From: Paenibacillus ferrarius
GTDB lineage: Bacteria; Bacillota; Bacilli; Paenibacillales; NBRC-103111
NCBI RefSeq assembly: GCF_002027705.1
Contig: NZ_MBTG01000008.1
Span: 62,001-126,000, forward strand
Direction: 5' to 3'
DNA length: 64,000 nucleotides
This document shows, piece after piece, positions 35,668 through 45,082 of this stretch; position 1 is the first letter of the stretch; every line of letters starts with the position of its first letter. The notes under the pieces were generated by a model. The model ran no database searches. It was not told the DNA's origin and worked only from the letters and a program-made list of their open reading frames with translations. Both the position numbers and the translations under genes were made by a program.

Positions 35668-36432
35668 ATGGAACATACTTTTACCGTCCAGCCCCTAACC
35701 TATAACACCTTCGAAGACGAAACCGAACAGCTGGACCAATGCAAAGATTGGGGCTTGCTTTCAGAGAAAGCGGCCAAAACGAAAGCCTTCTTCTACAAAG
35801 GAAATGGCATGAACATGCCTTGCCGCATCGTAGGCTTCGTTGATAAAATGACGGCTGTCATCGCCTTCGACAACGAACAGCTGCACTGCATTCACCCCTC
35901 TTACCTGAAAGAAATGCAGGCTGCTAACTACAGTCAAAGGCTGACAGCAACGGCTGAGGACGCTGTTTCCGCTGAAGCTGCCGAGGGTGCGGTTCAGCAA
36001 GAAGAAATCTCCGCTGTAACTGATCTAGCTGCGGACGAAGTGCCTGCTGAAGTGAACAACGTTCAGCAAGATAAAGCGGACAAGCCCCCTTCTGCCAAAA
36101 GCAAAGCCAAAAAAGAAAAAGCTCCCAAGCTGGAGCTTCCTGAAGACAAGGTGAAAATGATCGCAACCGTCAAAGAATTTACAACGGTACCGAACAATTT
36201 CTCAGATACGGAAGATGAAGTCGTGATCTACGAAGCCGTCTCCATCTTGGAGCCCGCGCTCATTGTCGATACCGCGTGGTCCAGCCACAGCAACACACTG
36301 AAAAAGTTGGAGCTTGCCATCGGCGACACCCTCACCTTCGAGTGCAAAATCGTCGCCAAAAAGCTGTCCAAACATCCCGTGCCTTACAAAATCAACAACC
36401 CGGCTAAAATGCAAAAAGTAACTGCCGAATAA
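35668..36432 (+). CDS. Hypothetical protein with Ala/Glu/Lys-rich linker
   Basis: 254 residues from the ATG at 35668, with AAAGGCGGAG upstream. An N-terminal domain of ~90 residues (YKGNGMNMPCRIVGFVDKMT, NEQLHCIHPSYLKEMQ) is joined to a C-terminal domain of ~90 residues (MIATVKEFTTVPNNFSDTED, ITAKKL-like basic end) by a low-complexity linker rich in Ala, Glu and then Lys (KSKAKKEKAPK). Such linkers mark two independently folded domains. Function not recognised. Confidence 0.75.
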   Translation: MEHTFTVQPLTYNTFEDETEQLDQCKDWGLLSEKAAKTKAFFYKGNGMNMPCRIVGFVDKMTAVIAFDNEQLHCIHPSYLKEMQAANYSQRLTATAEDAVSAEAAEGAVQQEEISAVTDLAADEVPAEVNNVQQDKADKPPSAKSKAKKEKAPKLELPEDKVKMIATVKEFTTVPNNFSDTEDEVVIYEAVSILEPALIVDTAWSSHSNTLKKLELAIGDTLTFECKIVAKKLSKHPVPYKINNPAKMQKVTAE

Positions 36433-36491
36433 AAACAAGGCATGCCTTATGCTATACTCTAAGCCAGCGTAAGCCTATGTATGGCCTTCAT

Positions 36492-36531
36492 CATAACCTT
36501 CAATCTCACGTTACCGTGGCATTGGAGGTTA
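36492..36531. other. Long imperfect hairpin downstream of the hypothetical gene
   Basis: ATAACCTTCAAT and ATTGGAGGTTAT pair with one G-U, and an inner CACG/CGTG pair stacks close by. Only a short T-rich tail follows, so it may be a weak terminator for the gene ending at 36432. Confidence 0.45.
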
Positions 36532-36697
36532 TTTGGCTTCCTGTTTGACTGGCGATAAGAGTGCCTCTATGCAAAAGAGATCACTCCAGCCATGACTCTG
36601 CCTGATGGTTATACTGCCTGCGTAATCTCTAGAGCTTGCGCGCAGGTTTCATGTATAATAAATATGCTCCTATTAAGGCCCAAGGGAAGTGCCTCTT

Positions 36698-37570
36698 ATG
36701 ACATATATTCAAAATCTGGGTTTAAACGAAATGCCGCTTTATTTTACGCATCGCCGGCAAACGATCGGCAGTGCTCAATACCAAGGTACGTTTCATGCCC
36801 ATCAGGGCGTTGAAATTCTGTTCATCCATGAAGGACAAGGGACATTGATCGTCGATCAGAAGAGCTACGAAGTTACCGCTGGCATGTTATGTATTTTCCA
36901 ACCTTTCCAGCTTCACCATATTCAAATGAACGCCGAGCAGCCTTTTATTCGTTCCATTGTGCATTACGAGCCTTCGCTTTACGAGCCCTATTTCGACAAA
37001 TGGCCTAGCTTGCTCGCTTTCTTCAAGCATATCTATACGAACAAACTGCCCGCGCCCTGCCTCTATGCGATAGGCGAGCCCGAGCCGTTGTTATCTTTGT
37101 TTCCAAGTTTGGAGGAAAAGCTGCCTGACTTGCCCAGGAAAGATTATCTGGAGGAGTTTTCCTTATTTCTAATTGCTTTTTTCCGCGCATTCAGAACGAT
37201 CTGGGAACGCAGCGAAATCAAGCGAAGCGTCGCCGGTCCGACACGCATTAAGCATCAAGCTGAGCGCATACTCAGCTGGTTGGAGGGACATTACACGGAG
37301 CCGCTGCGCCTGGAAGTTATGGCTAGCGAGCTTCATTTATCCCCCCACCACTTGTCCCATTTATTCAAAGAATGCACAGGCGGCAGCATTTCTGACTATG
37401 TGGCGGCACGCCGCATCCAGCAAGCTGTTATGCTGCTGAACGCAACGGACCTGTCCATTGCCCAGATCGGTGAAACCATCGGTTTAAGCAACACTTCTTA
37501 TTTCTGCAAAATGTTTAAAAACCACATGGGCAGCACGCCCCATCAATTTCGCAATCAACGTCAAAAGTAA
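36698..37570 (+). CDS. AraC-family transcriptional regulator (cupin sensor)
   Basis: 290 residues from the ATG at 36698, with AAGGGAAG 8 bases upstream; the GTG at 36689 is too close to that RBS. The cupin half shows HAHQGVEILFIHEGQGTLIV and MLCIFQPFQLHHIQ. The AraC half shows LEVMASELHLSPHHLSHLFKE and IAQIGETIGLSNTSYFCKMFK. It converges on the two Gfo/Idh/MocA genes, leaving 22 bases between stops, and is the obvious candidate to control them. Confidence 0.9.
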   Translation: MTYIQNLGLNEMPLYFTHRRQTIGSAQYQGTFHAHQGVEILFIHEGQGTLIVDQKSYEVTAGMLCIFQPFQLHHIQMNAEQPFIRSIVHYEPSLYEPYFDKWPSLLAFFKHIYTNKLPAPCLYAIGEPEPLLSLFPSLEEKLPDLPRKDYLEEFSLFLIAFFRAFRTIWERSEIKRSVAGPTRIKHQAERILSWLEGHYTEPLRLEVMASELHLSPHHLSHLFKECTGGSISDYVAARRIQQAVMLLNATDLSIAQIGETIGLSNTSYFCKMFKNHMGSTPHQFRNQRQK

Positions 37571-37592
37571 GCTTGACGGGAGAATACCCAGA

Positions 37593-38672
37593 TTATCCTT
37601 GTGTTAGATGAATCGCATCGCGCTGCGCAATTAAACATAATTCCGCTGCCTTGAACGTATGCTCCTGCGTCATAGCAAGCTCTGTGCGATTCAGACAATC
37701 AAGAATCAGTTGGCCGAAATAAGGGAAACCAACTTGCCCTTTGACTGCAAAATGCTGCTCCCCATCTTTATTGACCAGATACACATGATCACCCGTCTGA
37801 TCTCTGGCAATGTCTACATATTTGCGAAGCTCAATGTAACCTTCTGTTCCTAGAATGGTCAAACGCCCATCCCCCCATGTGCTGAGCCCGTCCGGCGTCA
37901 TCCAATCTACACGGAAGTACCCCGTCGCTCCATTGTCTCCGATTAAGGTTGCATCGCCGAAATCTTCAAACGTAGGATGCTGCGGATAGTTATAATTCGC
38001 GACCTTACTATGAACAACCTTGGCGTCCTTGGCCCCTGTAAAAAACAGAAACTGCTCGATTTGATGACTTCCGATATCACACAAAATACCGCCAAACTGC
38101 TCCCGATTGAAAAACCAATCCGGTCGACTGGATAAGCTAATCCGGTGGGGTCCAAGACCAATGACTTGGAGGACTCGGCCAATCGCCCCTTGTTCAATCA
38201 ATTGACCCGCGTAGATCGAGCTTTCAACATGCAACCGCTCGCTGTAGTACACAGCAAACTTCTGGCCTGTTTCCGCAACCTTGGCACGAGCCGCTTCCAG
38301 CTGCTCTAGTGTGGTGAACGGCGCTTTATCCGTGAAATAGTCTTTCCCGCTGGACATAACCTTTAATCCAAGCGGACCTCGATCGGATGGAATAGCAGCA
38401 CTGGCTACAAGTTTGACATCCGTATCCTGCAGAATTTCATCCAAGGATGCGGCAGCACGCACTCCCGGATACGTGCTCACGAACTTGTCTACCTTGGCCG
38501 GATCAGGATCATAGACCCATTTTAATTCACCGCCGGCTTCTTTCAAGCCATTGCACATTCCATAAATATGCCCATGATCCAAGGCTGCTGCCGCGAAAAT
38601 AAATTCTCCAGGCTGACACACTGACTTGAAGGTACCGATGGGCGCATAATTCATTCCGTCACTTTTTTGCAT
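37593..38672 (-). CDS. Gfo/Idh/MocA-family oxidoreductase
   Basis: 359 residues. An N-terminal Rossmann region with the pattern EFIFAAAALDHGHIYGMCNG is followed by AASLDEILQDTDVKLVASAA and the catalytic-loop equivalent GKDYFTDKAPFTTLEQL, where a DKAP replaces the usual EKP. The C-terminal substrate domain has FNREQFGGILCDIGSHQIEQ. Members reduce or oxidise sugars and inositols with NAD(P). It lies 26 bases after a second member of the family on the same strand. The missing canonical GxGxxG start makes cofactor preference unclear. Confidence 0.88.
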   Translation of the reverse strand: MQKSDGMNYAPIGTFKSVCQPGEFIFAAAALDHGHIYGMCNGLKEAGGELKWVYDPDPAKVDKFVSTYPGVRAAASLDEILQDTDVKLVASAAIPSDRGPLGLKVMSSGKDYFTDKAPFTTLEQLEAARAKVAETGQKFAVYYSERLHVESSIYAGQLIEQGAIGRVLQVIGLGPHRISLSSRPDWFFNREQFGGILCDIGSHQIEQFLFFTGAKDAKVVHSKVANYNYPQHPTFEDFGDATLIGDNGATGYFRVDWMTPDGLSTWGDGRLTILGTEGYIELRKYVDIARDQTGDHVYLVNKDGEQHFAVKGQVGFPYFGQLILDCLNRTELAMTQEHTFKAAELCLIAQRDAIHLTQG

Positions 38673-38698
38673 AATCGTTAATCCCCTATTCTATGTTA

Positions 38699-39853
38699 TT
38701 ATTTATAGTTGCTTCCTGTTGAGATGGAACTGTTTGCTGCGAAATTTTCTATCGACGTTTGCTTCTCGTAGAAATGAGTGGCATTTAATTGCACACCTTC
38801 ACGTGTATAAAAAGCATCCTCCGGTCCAATCGGAAGTTTCACAAGCTGTCCGGTACTGGCCGATTTGTAAATAGCCGTAATGAATTCAAGCGTCTTCCGA
38901 CCGCTATAGCCGTCTATTAATAACGCTGCACCGCTTTCAATCGCTGTCAGCACATTGTCAATTTGACCCGCATGTCCCTCGTATGCCACGTCAGGCAATG
39001 CCTCATAATAAGCCTGCAATTCAGCTTCGAGTTCAGGATTTGCTGCTGGGAACCCATTGGTCAACGCGCTGGAAGCTTTAACTTTCCAAGGCGTGGAGAC
39101 ACGGGCATGCGCTCCTTGGAATATCAACTGCTGCTCTTCGCCGTGATGCACGACCGAGCTTGTCAGCTGGCCCAGCGAGCCGTCTGGATAGCGCAGCATC
39201 GCGATGGAAATATCCTCGACCTCCGCATTATCATGCGCAACATTGCTCATGAATGCCTGCACTTCGCACGGGCTGCCCATCATCCAAAGCAATGCGTCGA
39301 TATGATGCACCGCGTGATTCAGCGTAGGTCCGCCGCCTTCCTTTTCCCAAGTGCCACGCCACCACAGATCGTAATACGAATGGCCTCGCCACCAGAAGGA
39401 ATCCACTTGAACATGCAAAACCTTGCCCATCAGACCGCTTTCGAGGACCGATTTCATTTTCATCATCGGCGTCTTGAACCGGTTCTGCGCGACTACTGAT
39501 ACTAATTTACCTGTCCGCTTGGCTGCCTCATTCATGAGATCGCATTCTTCCAGGGAGGATGCCATCGGTTTCTCCACGATAACGTGTGACCCCGCTTCAA
39601 GAAACTCTACAGTCAGGGAAGCATGTGTATAAGGAGGCGTACATATCGAAACGAGATCAATTCCATCGACAAGCAAGGTCTTATAATCCTTAACTGCCTT
39701 CGCGTTCAGCTTGTATTGCTCGATGCGCGCTTGCGCTTTATCCTCATAGATATCGCTTATCGCAACAATCGTACAGCGCTCGGGAAATTGCAAATAGGCT
39801 TCAATATGTGCGGCGGCAATCGCTCCGGAACCAACTATGGCTACTTTGAGCAT
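38699..39853 (-). CDS. Gfo/Idh/MocA-family oxidoreductase
   Basis: 384 residues. A clear dinucleotide-binding start (LKVAIVGSGAIAAAHIEAYL) is followed by ISDIYEDKAQARIEQY, SICTPPYTHASLTVEFLEAG and the catalytic-loop HVIVEKPMASSLEECD. The C-terminal domain shows GGGPTLNHAVHHIDALLWMM, the usual HxxDxxxW-like signature. GGGGGATGAAG precedes the ATG. First gene of a two-gene operon with the other Gfo/Idh/MocA enzyme. Together they could epimerise or oxidise a sugar in two steps; the substrate is unknown. Confidence 0.93.
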   Translation of the reverse strand: MLKVAIVGSGAIAAAHIEAYLQFPERCTIVAISDIYEDKAQARIEQYKLNAKAVKDYKTLLVDGIDLVSICTPPYTHASLTVEFLEAGSHVIVEKPMASSLEECDLMNEAAKRTGKLVSVVAQNRFKTPMMKMKSVLESGLMGKVLHVQVDSFWWRGHSYYDLWWRGTWEKEGGGPTLNHAVHHIDALLWMMGSPCEVQAFMSNVAHDNAEVEDISIAMLRYPDGSLGQLTSSVVHHGEEQQLIFQGAHARVSTPWKVKASSALTNGFPAANPELEAELQAYYEALPDVAYEGHAGQIDNVLTAIESGAALLIDGYSGRKTLEFITAIYKSASTGQLVKLPIGPEDAFYTREGVQLNATHFYEKQTSIENFAANSSISTGSNYK

Positions 39854-40029
39854 CTCTTCATCCCCCTTTGGCTTCTTGGTACCAGTGTATCAAGAATACG
39901 GTTTCAAAAGTGACGTGACTTTGTGTAAAAATGCCACTATTTTGCGGTTTTCCTCTCAACGTCAGCCTTCAGACTAGGATGCAAATTGGACTGCGCATTC
40001 CCAAAGACAAGGACGCTCATACCTGAAAC

Positions 40030-40205
40030 GGAACTGGAGTACGCTATTTAGCTCCATCTGGTTCAAATAGATGCACAAGAGGAACTAGGGTACGCTATTT
40101 TACTGATTCTGCCTGCAAATAGGCAGTTTACATAGAAATAGCGGATTCCAGTTCCTCTTCACTCCAATTTCGCTTATTATTTGCCAATTAGCGGAACCCA
40201 GTTCC
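40030..40205. repeat. 176-bp four-module intergenic element, copy 5
   Basis: Modules start at 40030 (GGAACTGGAGTACGCTATTT), 40081 (GGAACTAGGGTACGCTATTT), 40136 (AAATAGCGGATTCCAGTTCC) and 40186 (AATTAGCGGAACCCAGTTCC). It has the same 2+2 layout as the other copies and sits between the start of one operon and the end of the next. Nothing else is recognisable in 39854-40344 apart from a weak terminator. Confidence 0.92.
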
Positions 40206-40229
40206 CTTTTCACCATATTTTCGCATGGC

Positions 40230-40299
40230 AAACAACCCCCGAATCCACGTTTCACGGAGTACGCGCCAGCGGCGCTGCTCCATAGACGGGTTTCAGGGG
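40230..40299 (-). terminator. Possible terminator of the six-gene operon
   Basis: On the minus strand CCCCTGAA and TTCGGGGG can pair around a GC-rich loop that itself contains GCGCC-type pairing, followed by TTGTTT. The stem is wide and the T-run poor. Confidence 0.35.
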
Positions 40300-40344
40300 T
40301 CTAGTTTTAGCTTATATCTCGTGTTCGCTCATGCGGCAAACAGC

Positions 40345-41409
40345 TCAGCCTGTCGCCTGCACGAGTGACGGCCGATTCTCCCATACCGTGCTGGGCACCT
40401 CACGGCGCAGCACCGGCATCACTTCGGTCGCAAACCGTTCGACCTGCTCGCGCTGCTCTGCTTCGGTTAACCCGTCAACACTGATGCTCAGCACCTGATG
40501 TCCATATGCGGCTTGGTAGTTCAGAATCTTCTCGATCACTTGCTCCGAGCTGCCAACGAGTACAGGACCATTCTGAATATTGTCCTCCAAATCCTTGAAG
40601 GGCGAGTTATTATGCTGAGCAGAAGCGGTTGCCCGGAAGGCATCGTAATAAGGGCGGTAACGCTTGATAGCTTCCTCCGAGGTATTCGCCAAATATAAGC
40701 TTCCGAAGCCTGAGCCCACGACGGCTTTGGCCGGATCATGCCCATAATGAGCTAAACGCTCGCGATAATGATCAATAAGCGCTTTATACTTCGCCTGTGG
40801 ATGAAACGTATTCGAGGAGAAAATAGGCTCGCCATATTTCGCCGCAAGCTCTGTAGAAAGCTGGCTCGACGCGCTGCCATGCCAAATGGGAATCGGCTTC
40901 TGAAAAGGCCTTGGCTGAGTCGTCACGCCATTAAGCGGGGTGCGATATCGTCCTTCCCAAGTGACATTTTCCTCTTCCCATAGCCTTTTGAGCAGCGCAT
41001 AACGCTCGGCGAGCGAGTCCCACTGCTCCTCCTCGGTAATTCCAAATAGCGGATAGTGGCGAGGATCATTCCCTTTCCCGATGATGAGCTCCAACCGGCC
41101 GTCGGATAGATGATCCAGTGTCGCATAATCCTCCGCGACCCTGACGGGGTCAAGCACACTGAGCACGGTTACCGTCGTCAACAGCCGAATTGTTGAGGTT
41201 CTCGCAGCAATCGCTGTCAAAACAACAGCTGGCGAGGAAGACAGGAATGGCTCTCCGTGCCGCTCCCCTACGCCATAGGCTTCAAATCCCAGCTCCTCGG
41301 CAAGCTCAGCCTGCTTGAGTACATTTTCGAATTTCTGACGTGTTGTCAGTGTTTCACCAGTTAAGGCATTAGGGAGATTCATCATAAGACTGAATAAAGC
41401 GAATTTCAT
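40345..41409 (-). CDS. LLM-class flavin-dependent monooxygenase (luciferase-like)
   Basis: 354 residues, an (alpha/beta)8 barrel protein of the bacterial luciferase superfamily, which uses reduced flavin and O2. Signatures are LGFEAYGVGERHGEPFLSSS, TSTIRLLTTVTVLSVLDPVR, VAEDYATLDHLSDGRLELII and PIPIWHGSASSQLS. GGGAGATAA precedes the ATG. Last gene of a six-gene operon with an SsuA/SsuC-type importer, which suggests oxygenolytic release of sulfur or another group from an imported compound. It is not close to SsuD in its opening motif, so the exact reaction is open. Confidence 0.88.
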   Translation of the reverse strand: MKFALFSLMMNLPNALTGETLTTRQKFENVLKQAELAEELGFEAYGVGERHGEPFLSSSPAVVLTAIAARTSTIRLLTTVTVLSVLDPVRVAEDYATLDHLSDGRLELIIGKGNDPRHYPLFGITEEEQWDSLAERYALLKRLWEEENVTWEGRYRTPLNGVTTQPRPFQKPIPIWHGSASSQLSTELAAKYGEPIFSSNTFHPQAKYKALIDHYRERLAHYGHDPAKAVVGSGFGSLYLANTSEEAIKRYRPYYDAFRATASAQHNNSPFKDLEDNIQNGPVLVGSSEQVIEKILNYQAAYGHQVLSISVDGLTEAEQREQVERFATEVMPVLRREVPSTVWENRPSLVQATG

Positions 41410-41425
41410 TATCGGTTATCTCCCT

Positions 41426-41887
41426 TCAGCGTTGCAAATCCTTTTGGTAAGCCAGCACTAAGTCCCAATTCCCGCTATAAATAGGCACGCGATAGTAGCC
41501 CACTCGTTCATAGAGCGCAGCAGCTTCCGGTTGTTTGGGTCCCGTTTGCAGCTTGATGCTGGTATAGCCGTACTCAAGTGCAAGCCGTTCCGCTTCGGCC
41601 AAAATAGCTTGAGCTACGCCCTTACGGCGAAAATCGGGACGCGTGTACATGCGTTTGACCTCAACCGTCGTTTCGTTGATCGGACGCAAAGCACCGCAGC
41701 CTACCGGGTGCCCCTCCGACCGCGCAACGATGAAAGCCGAACGAGGCACCTCCACATCGGAAGCTTGGAAGCCAGCGGTCCCGTCAGAATCATAGAGCCG
41801 TCCCAATTCTTCGCTTAGCTCGCGTATTAATTGCTCAGATTCACTTGCTCGGATATCTTCTTTGGCAGCCGTTATGATAGAAATCAT
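41426..41887 (-). CDS. GNAT-family N-acetyltransferase
   Basis: 153 residues. The acetyl-CoA binding motif reads VKRMYTRPDFRRKGVAQAIL (the R-x2-G-x-G/A type), followed by AEAERLALEYGYTSIKLQTG and the final ERVGYYRVPIY. Such enzymes move an acetyl group to an amine, often for detoxification or self-protection. It lies 16 bases before the monooxygenase gene and 24 bases after the aminotransferase gene. GAGGTGA precedes the ATG. Sulfur-use operons of Bacillus (ytmI type) also contain GNAT enzymes next to luciferase-like enzymes, which makes a related role plausible. Confidence 0.88.
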   Translation of the reverse strand: MISIITAAKEDIRASESEQLIRELSEELGRLYDSDGTAGFQASDVEVPRSAFIVARSEGHPVGCGALRPINETTVEVKRMYTRPDFRRKGVAQAILAEAERLALEYGYTSIKLQTGPKQPEAAALYERVGYYRVPIYSGNWDLVLAYQKDLQR

Positions 41888-41911
41888 CGGTTACATTCAC
41901 CTCTTTTATAA

Positions 41912-43117
41912 TTAGGAAACAGCTTTATTGATGTAAGCAAAATAAGCATCTGCGAAGCTCTGCACCCCGCGAACAATCTGATCTTCGCTCACATAACTGA
42001 AACAGAGCCTAGCGTACTGAAAGCCCTCCGGATTGACATAGAAGCTCTTGCCATCCACGAAGCTCACGCCTCGATTGGCCGCATCCTCCAAGAAGTCGCT
42101 TGTATTCACTTCATCCGCGAAACGAAGCCAGATATAGAAACCTCCCTCTGGAAGATGAAATGTGACATGCTCGCCGAAGCTATTCTTCACCGCATTGGCC
42201 ATAACGTCCCTTTGCTGACGGTAATGGTCGATCAAGCTGTCCACATGCTCCTGAAAAGCAAAACCGTCCAATAGCTTCGCGACGATTTCCTGCGTAAATA
42301 CACCGATGCTGCCGCCTAGATTCAGCAGCTTTATTTTGGCAATCACATTGGAGTCTGCAAAGATCCAACCGAGACGAAGCCCAGGCGCAATGATCTTGGA
42401 AAACGTATTGAGGTAAATGACTCTCTCCGGAAATAACGTGTAAAGCGGTGGGTACCGGTTGCCTGTAAAATTCAGTTCGGAGTAAGCGTCGTCTTCCAAA
42501 ATAAAAAAATTATAAATTTCCGCAAGCTGCACAAGTCGCTTTCTACGTTCAACAGATAACGTGACACCGCCAGGATTATGATAGGTTGGCATCGTGTATA
42601 GAAACTTGGGCAGCGGTTTGCCATTCTGCTTGGCATTCAGCAAGGCATGCTCAATCAAATCTACACGAACGCCTTCTTCATCAATCGGAAAAGACGTGAT
42701 TTCCGCCTCAGCCGTTCGAAAAGCTTGCAGCGCGCTGAAGAAAGAAGGAGACTCCACCCAGACGTGATCCCCGGGCTCAACAAGAATTCTCGTCGCCAAA
42801 TCGATGCCCTGCGTTGAGCCATAGGTCACCAAAATTTGATCAAGCTCTACATGGATGCCATGCACTTGGGAGCGTGCCTGAATCCACTTCAGAATTTGCC
42901 CAGGACCAACAGAGCCTGAATATTGCAAGGCCTTCCTCCCATGCAGCGTGACCGCCTCTGCGGCCGATTGGGAAAGCTGTTCGATGGGGAATAAATGCGG
43001 CGCAGCGAAGCCAAAGGATAAATGTACATGATCCTGCTTCGTGACCGTCGTGCTGCCAATGGATGGGGTTGCCGGTATCCGTTTGGCAAAAGAAAAGGAG
43101 TCTACTGTTTGCGACAT
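41912..43117 (-). CDS. PLP-dependent aminotransferase (class I/II, 2-aminoadipate/MocR-catalytic type)
   Basis: 401 residues of the fold-type I aminotransferase domain without a helix-turn-helix. Motifs are LQYSGSVGPGQILKWIQARS, VTYGSTQGIDLATRIL, YTMPTYHNPGGVTLS, the Asp-containing EDDAYSEL and the PLP lysine in NTFSKIIAPGLRLGW. It transfers amino groups between an amino acid and a keto acid. The family covers LysN and related enzymes; the substrate cannot be read from sequence. It sits between the permease and GNAT genes of the six-gene operon. Confidence 0.9.
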   Translation of the reverse strand: MSQTVDSFSFAKRIPATPSIGSTTVTKQDHVHLSFGFAAPHLFPIEQLSQSAAEAVTLHGRKALQYSGSVGPGQILKWIQARSQVHGIHVELDQILVTYGSTQGIDLATRILVEPGDHVWVESPSFFSALQAFRTAEAEITSFPIDEEGVRVDLIEHALLNAKQNGKPLPKFLYTMPTYHNPGGVTLSVERRKRLVQLAEIYNFFILEDDAYSELNFTGNRYPPLYTLFPERVIYLNTFSKIIAPGLRLGWIFADSNVIAKIKLLNLGGSIGVFTQEIVAKLLDGFAFQEHVDSLIDHYRQQRDVMANAVKNSFGEHVTFHLPEGGFYIWLRFADEVNTSDFLEDAANRGVSFVDGKSFYVNPEGFQYARLCFSYVSEDQIVRGVQSFADAYFAYINKAVS

Positions 43118-43146
43118 CGTTCGTTCGTTCCTCCACCTGTTTGTAT

Positions 43147-43929
43147 TTAGGGTCTAACGTAGTTGGGATTCCACGCCAGCCACCATTTTTCCAATAATTT
43201 CGCGGCACTGTCCGATAATTTACCAAGCAAAGCATAGATCAGAATACTTAACACAATGACATCCATTTGGAAAAATTCCCGTGCATTCATCGCCATGTAG
43301 CCTAGCCCTGATTTGGCAGCAACCGTTTCTGCAACAATAAGCGTAAGCCACATAATCCCCAAGGCGTATCGAAGTCCAACCAAGATGGAAGGCAGCGCCC
43401 CCGGCAAAATGATGTGCCAATACAAAGCGAGGCGATTGAGGCCATACACTTTGCCCATTTCAATAAGACCCACATCGATCGAACGAATCCCATGGAACGT
43501 ATTGAGGTATACGGGAAAGAAGACACCCAAGGACACCAGCACAAGCTTCGCCGGTTCATCAATCCCAAACCAGATAATGACCAGCGGAATTAAGGAAAGA
43601 TGCGGAATGGTGCGAACCATCTGAATCGATGAATCCGCCAGCTTCTCCGCGACACGAGAAAAACCGTTCAACAAGCCCAGCAGGAACCCAATGCTTCCAC
43701 CTATAAGCAGCCCGCTAAGCGCCCTTTTCGAGCTAATGGCTATGTGGGTCAGCAATTCCCCTGATTTCAGCATGGCCGCAAAAATACTTAGAACCTTCAA
43801 AGGCTGTGGCAATACATTCGCGCCAATAATCCCCGTCGTCGTCAGAACATGCCAGGCCAGAACTAATAGAATAGGGATAATCCAAGGAGCGACGACATAG
43901 AAACGTTCTCTTCCCTTTGACTCTTTCAC
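43147..43929 (-). CDS. ABC transporter permease, SsuC/TauC-like
   Basis: 260 residues with about six membrane helices, starting with PWIIPILLVLAWHVLTTTG. The conserved LLIGGSIGFLLGLLNGFSR and the cytoplasmic EAA loop (NRLALYWHIILPGALPSILVG) place it in the sulfonate/taurine/nitrate importer group. The start is GTG at 43929 with AGGTGAG upstream. It follows its binding-protein gene by 34 bases. No ATPase (SsuB) gene exists in this operon or elsewhere in the window, so the pump must borrow one. Confidence 0.92.
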   Translation of the reverse strand: MKESKGRERFYVVAPWIIPILLVLAWHVLTTTGIIGANVLPQPLKVLSIFAAMLKSGELLTHIAISSKRALSGLLIGGSIGFLLGLLNGFSRVAEKLADSSIQMVRTIPHLSLIPLVIIWFGIDEPAKLVLVSLGVFFPVYLNTFHGIRSIDVGLIEMGKVYGLNRLALYWHIILPGALPSILVGLRYALGIMWLTLIVAETVAAKSGLGYMAMNAREFFQMDVIVLSILIYALLGKLSDSAAKLLEKWWLAWNPNYVRP

Positions 43930-43963
43930 TTCTGCTCACCTACCTTTCGCTGCTTGGCTTTTC

Positions 43964-45049
43964 CTACGGCGTTGTGGTTATTTTTTTCAATTCTTCTTCA
44001 AAAGCTCTGCTCCAAGTTGCACTGACATCAATTTTGCTCTTTAACAGCCCAACGCTAGTGAGCGCATCGGCGACATCCTGCTCCGACGCAATCGCTTTGT
44101 CGAAATTGGAGGATATCTTAGAGGGGCGCTGAATCTCTCCCTTTTTGAGAGTGTCCAATGCCTGCTCCACGGGCTGCTTCGTATTGGCTGCCGTAATTTC
44201 TGCCCATTTTTGCTGATTGTTGCGTGTCCATGCATAAAATTTATTCAACCTGCCTAAAAAATCTACAATAGCGGCATGCTTGGCGGGATCGTTAATGGCA
44301 TCGGGGGTAGCCTCATACAAGAAATTCCCCGACAGAATATCCTTGGCGCTTGCCAGCTCCGCAGCTCCATTCTGGTGCGCGGAGATAATGGCATTCCCAT
44401 AGCTGGCCAACGCATCTACTTTGCCGCTGATCAAAGCGCTAAGCCCATCGGAGGTTGAGAGCGGAACGGCTTCAATATCAGACCAGGACAGACCGGCATT
44501 TTGCAGGATTTTGACTAAAAAGTAGTGGGCTGTTGTCGCATTAACGTAAGCGACTTTCTTTCCCTTCAGCTCGGCGACGCTTTTGATCGGAGAACCTTTG
44601 GGAATCACGATTTCTTGGTTGAGCGTCGTTGATTCAAAGGAAGCGATCACTTTGAAATTGCCGCCGTTCGCTGCTTGGGAAGCAAAAATAGGCGGGATTT
44701 CACTTGTTGAACCCAAATCCAGGTTGTTGGCAGCCATCGCTTCCAATTGCAGATTCCCGCCCTGGAAGACGCTGAATTGCAGCTTATACGGGGTATCTGT
44801 AAGACCAGCTTCCTTAAAGCCAATCTCCAAGCTATTCCACCCTGTTTGACCGACTCGCAAGTTTACTTTGCTTAGATCAACCGCAGGCGCTGCCGCAGTA
44901 GACTTCGCAGCGGCTGAAGGTGAAGCAGCAGGGGGACTTGACGTTTTGGCATCTCCAGATGAGGTGGCTTGATTGGCACAGCCTGCCGCCAAAGCAGCTA
45001 TAAATAATGAAATCATGGCTAAACTAACTCTCTTTTTGGCTATCGACAT
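43964..45049 (-). CDS. ABC transporter substrate-binding lipoprotein, SsuA/NMT1-like
   Basis: 361 residues. A signal peptide ends at the lipobox ALAAGC (Cys24), followed by a Ser/Ala/Pro-rich spacer. The mature part opens NLRVGQTGWNSLEIGFKEAG and continues VFQGGNLQLEAMAANNLDLG and ELKGKKVAYVNATTAHYFLV, the pattern of sulfonate- or nitrate-type binding proteins. It presents an unknown substrate to the SsuC-like permease encoded next. GGGGAG precedes the ATG. Confidence 0.92.
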   Translation of the reverse strand: MSIAKKRVSLAMISLFIAALAAGCANQATSSGDAKTSSPPAASPSAAAKSTAAAPAVDLSKVNLRVGQTGWNSLEIGFKEAGLTDTPYKLQFSVFQGGNLQLEAMAANNLDLGSTSEIPPIFASQAANGGNFKVIASFESTTLNQEIVIPKGSPIKSVAELKGKKVAYVNATTAHYFLVKILQNAGLSWSDIEAVPLSTSDGLSALISGKVDALASYGNAIISAHQNGAAELASAKDILSGNFLYEATPDAINDPAKHAAIVDFLGRLNKFYAWTRNNQQKWAEITAANTKQPVEQALDTLKKGEIQRPSKISSNFDKAIASEQDVADALTSVGLLKSKIDVSATWSRAFEEELKKITTTP

Positions 45050-45082
45050 GTGTGGTTAACTCCCCTTTTATGTATAAATTAT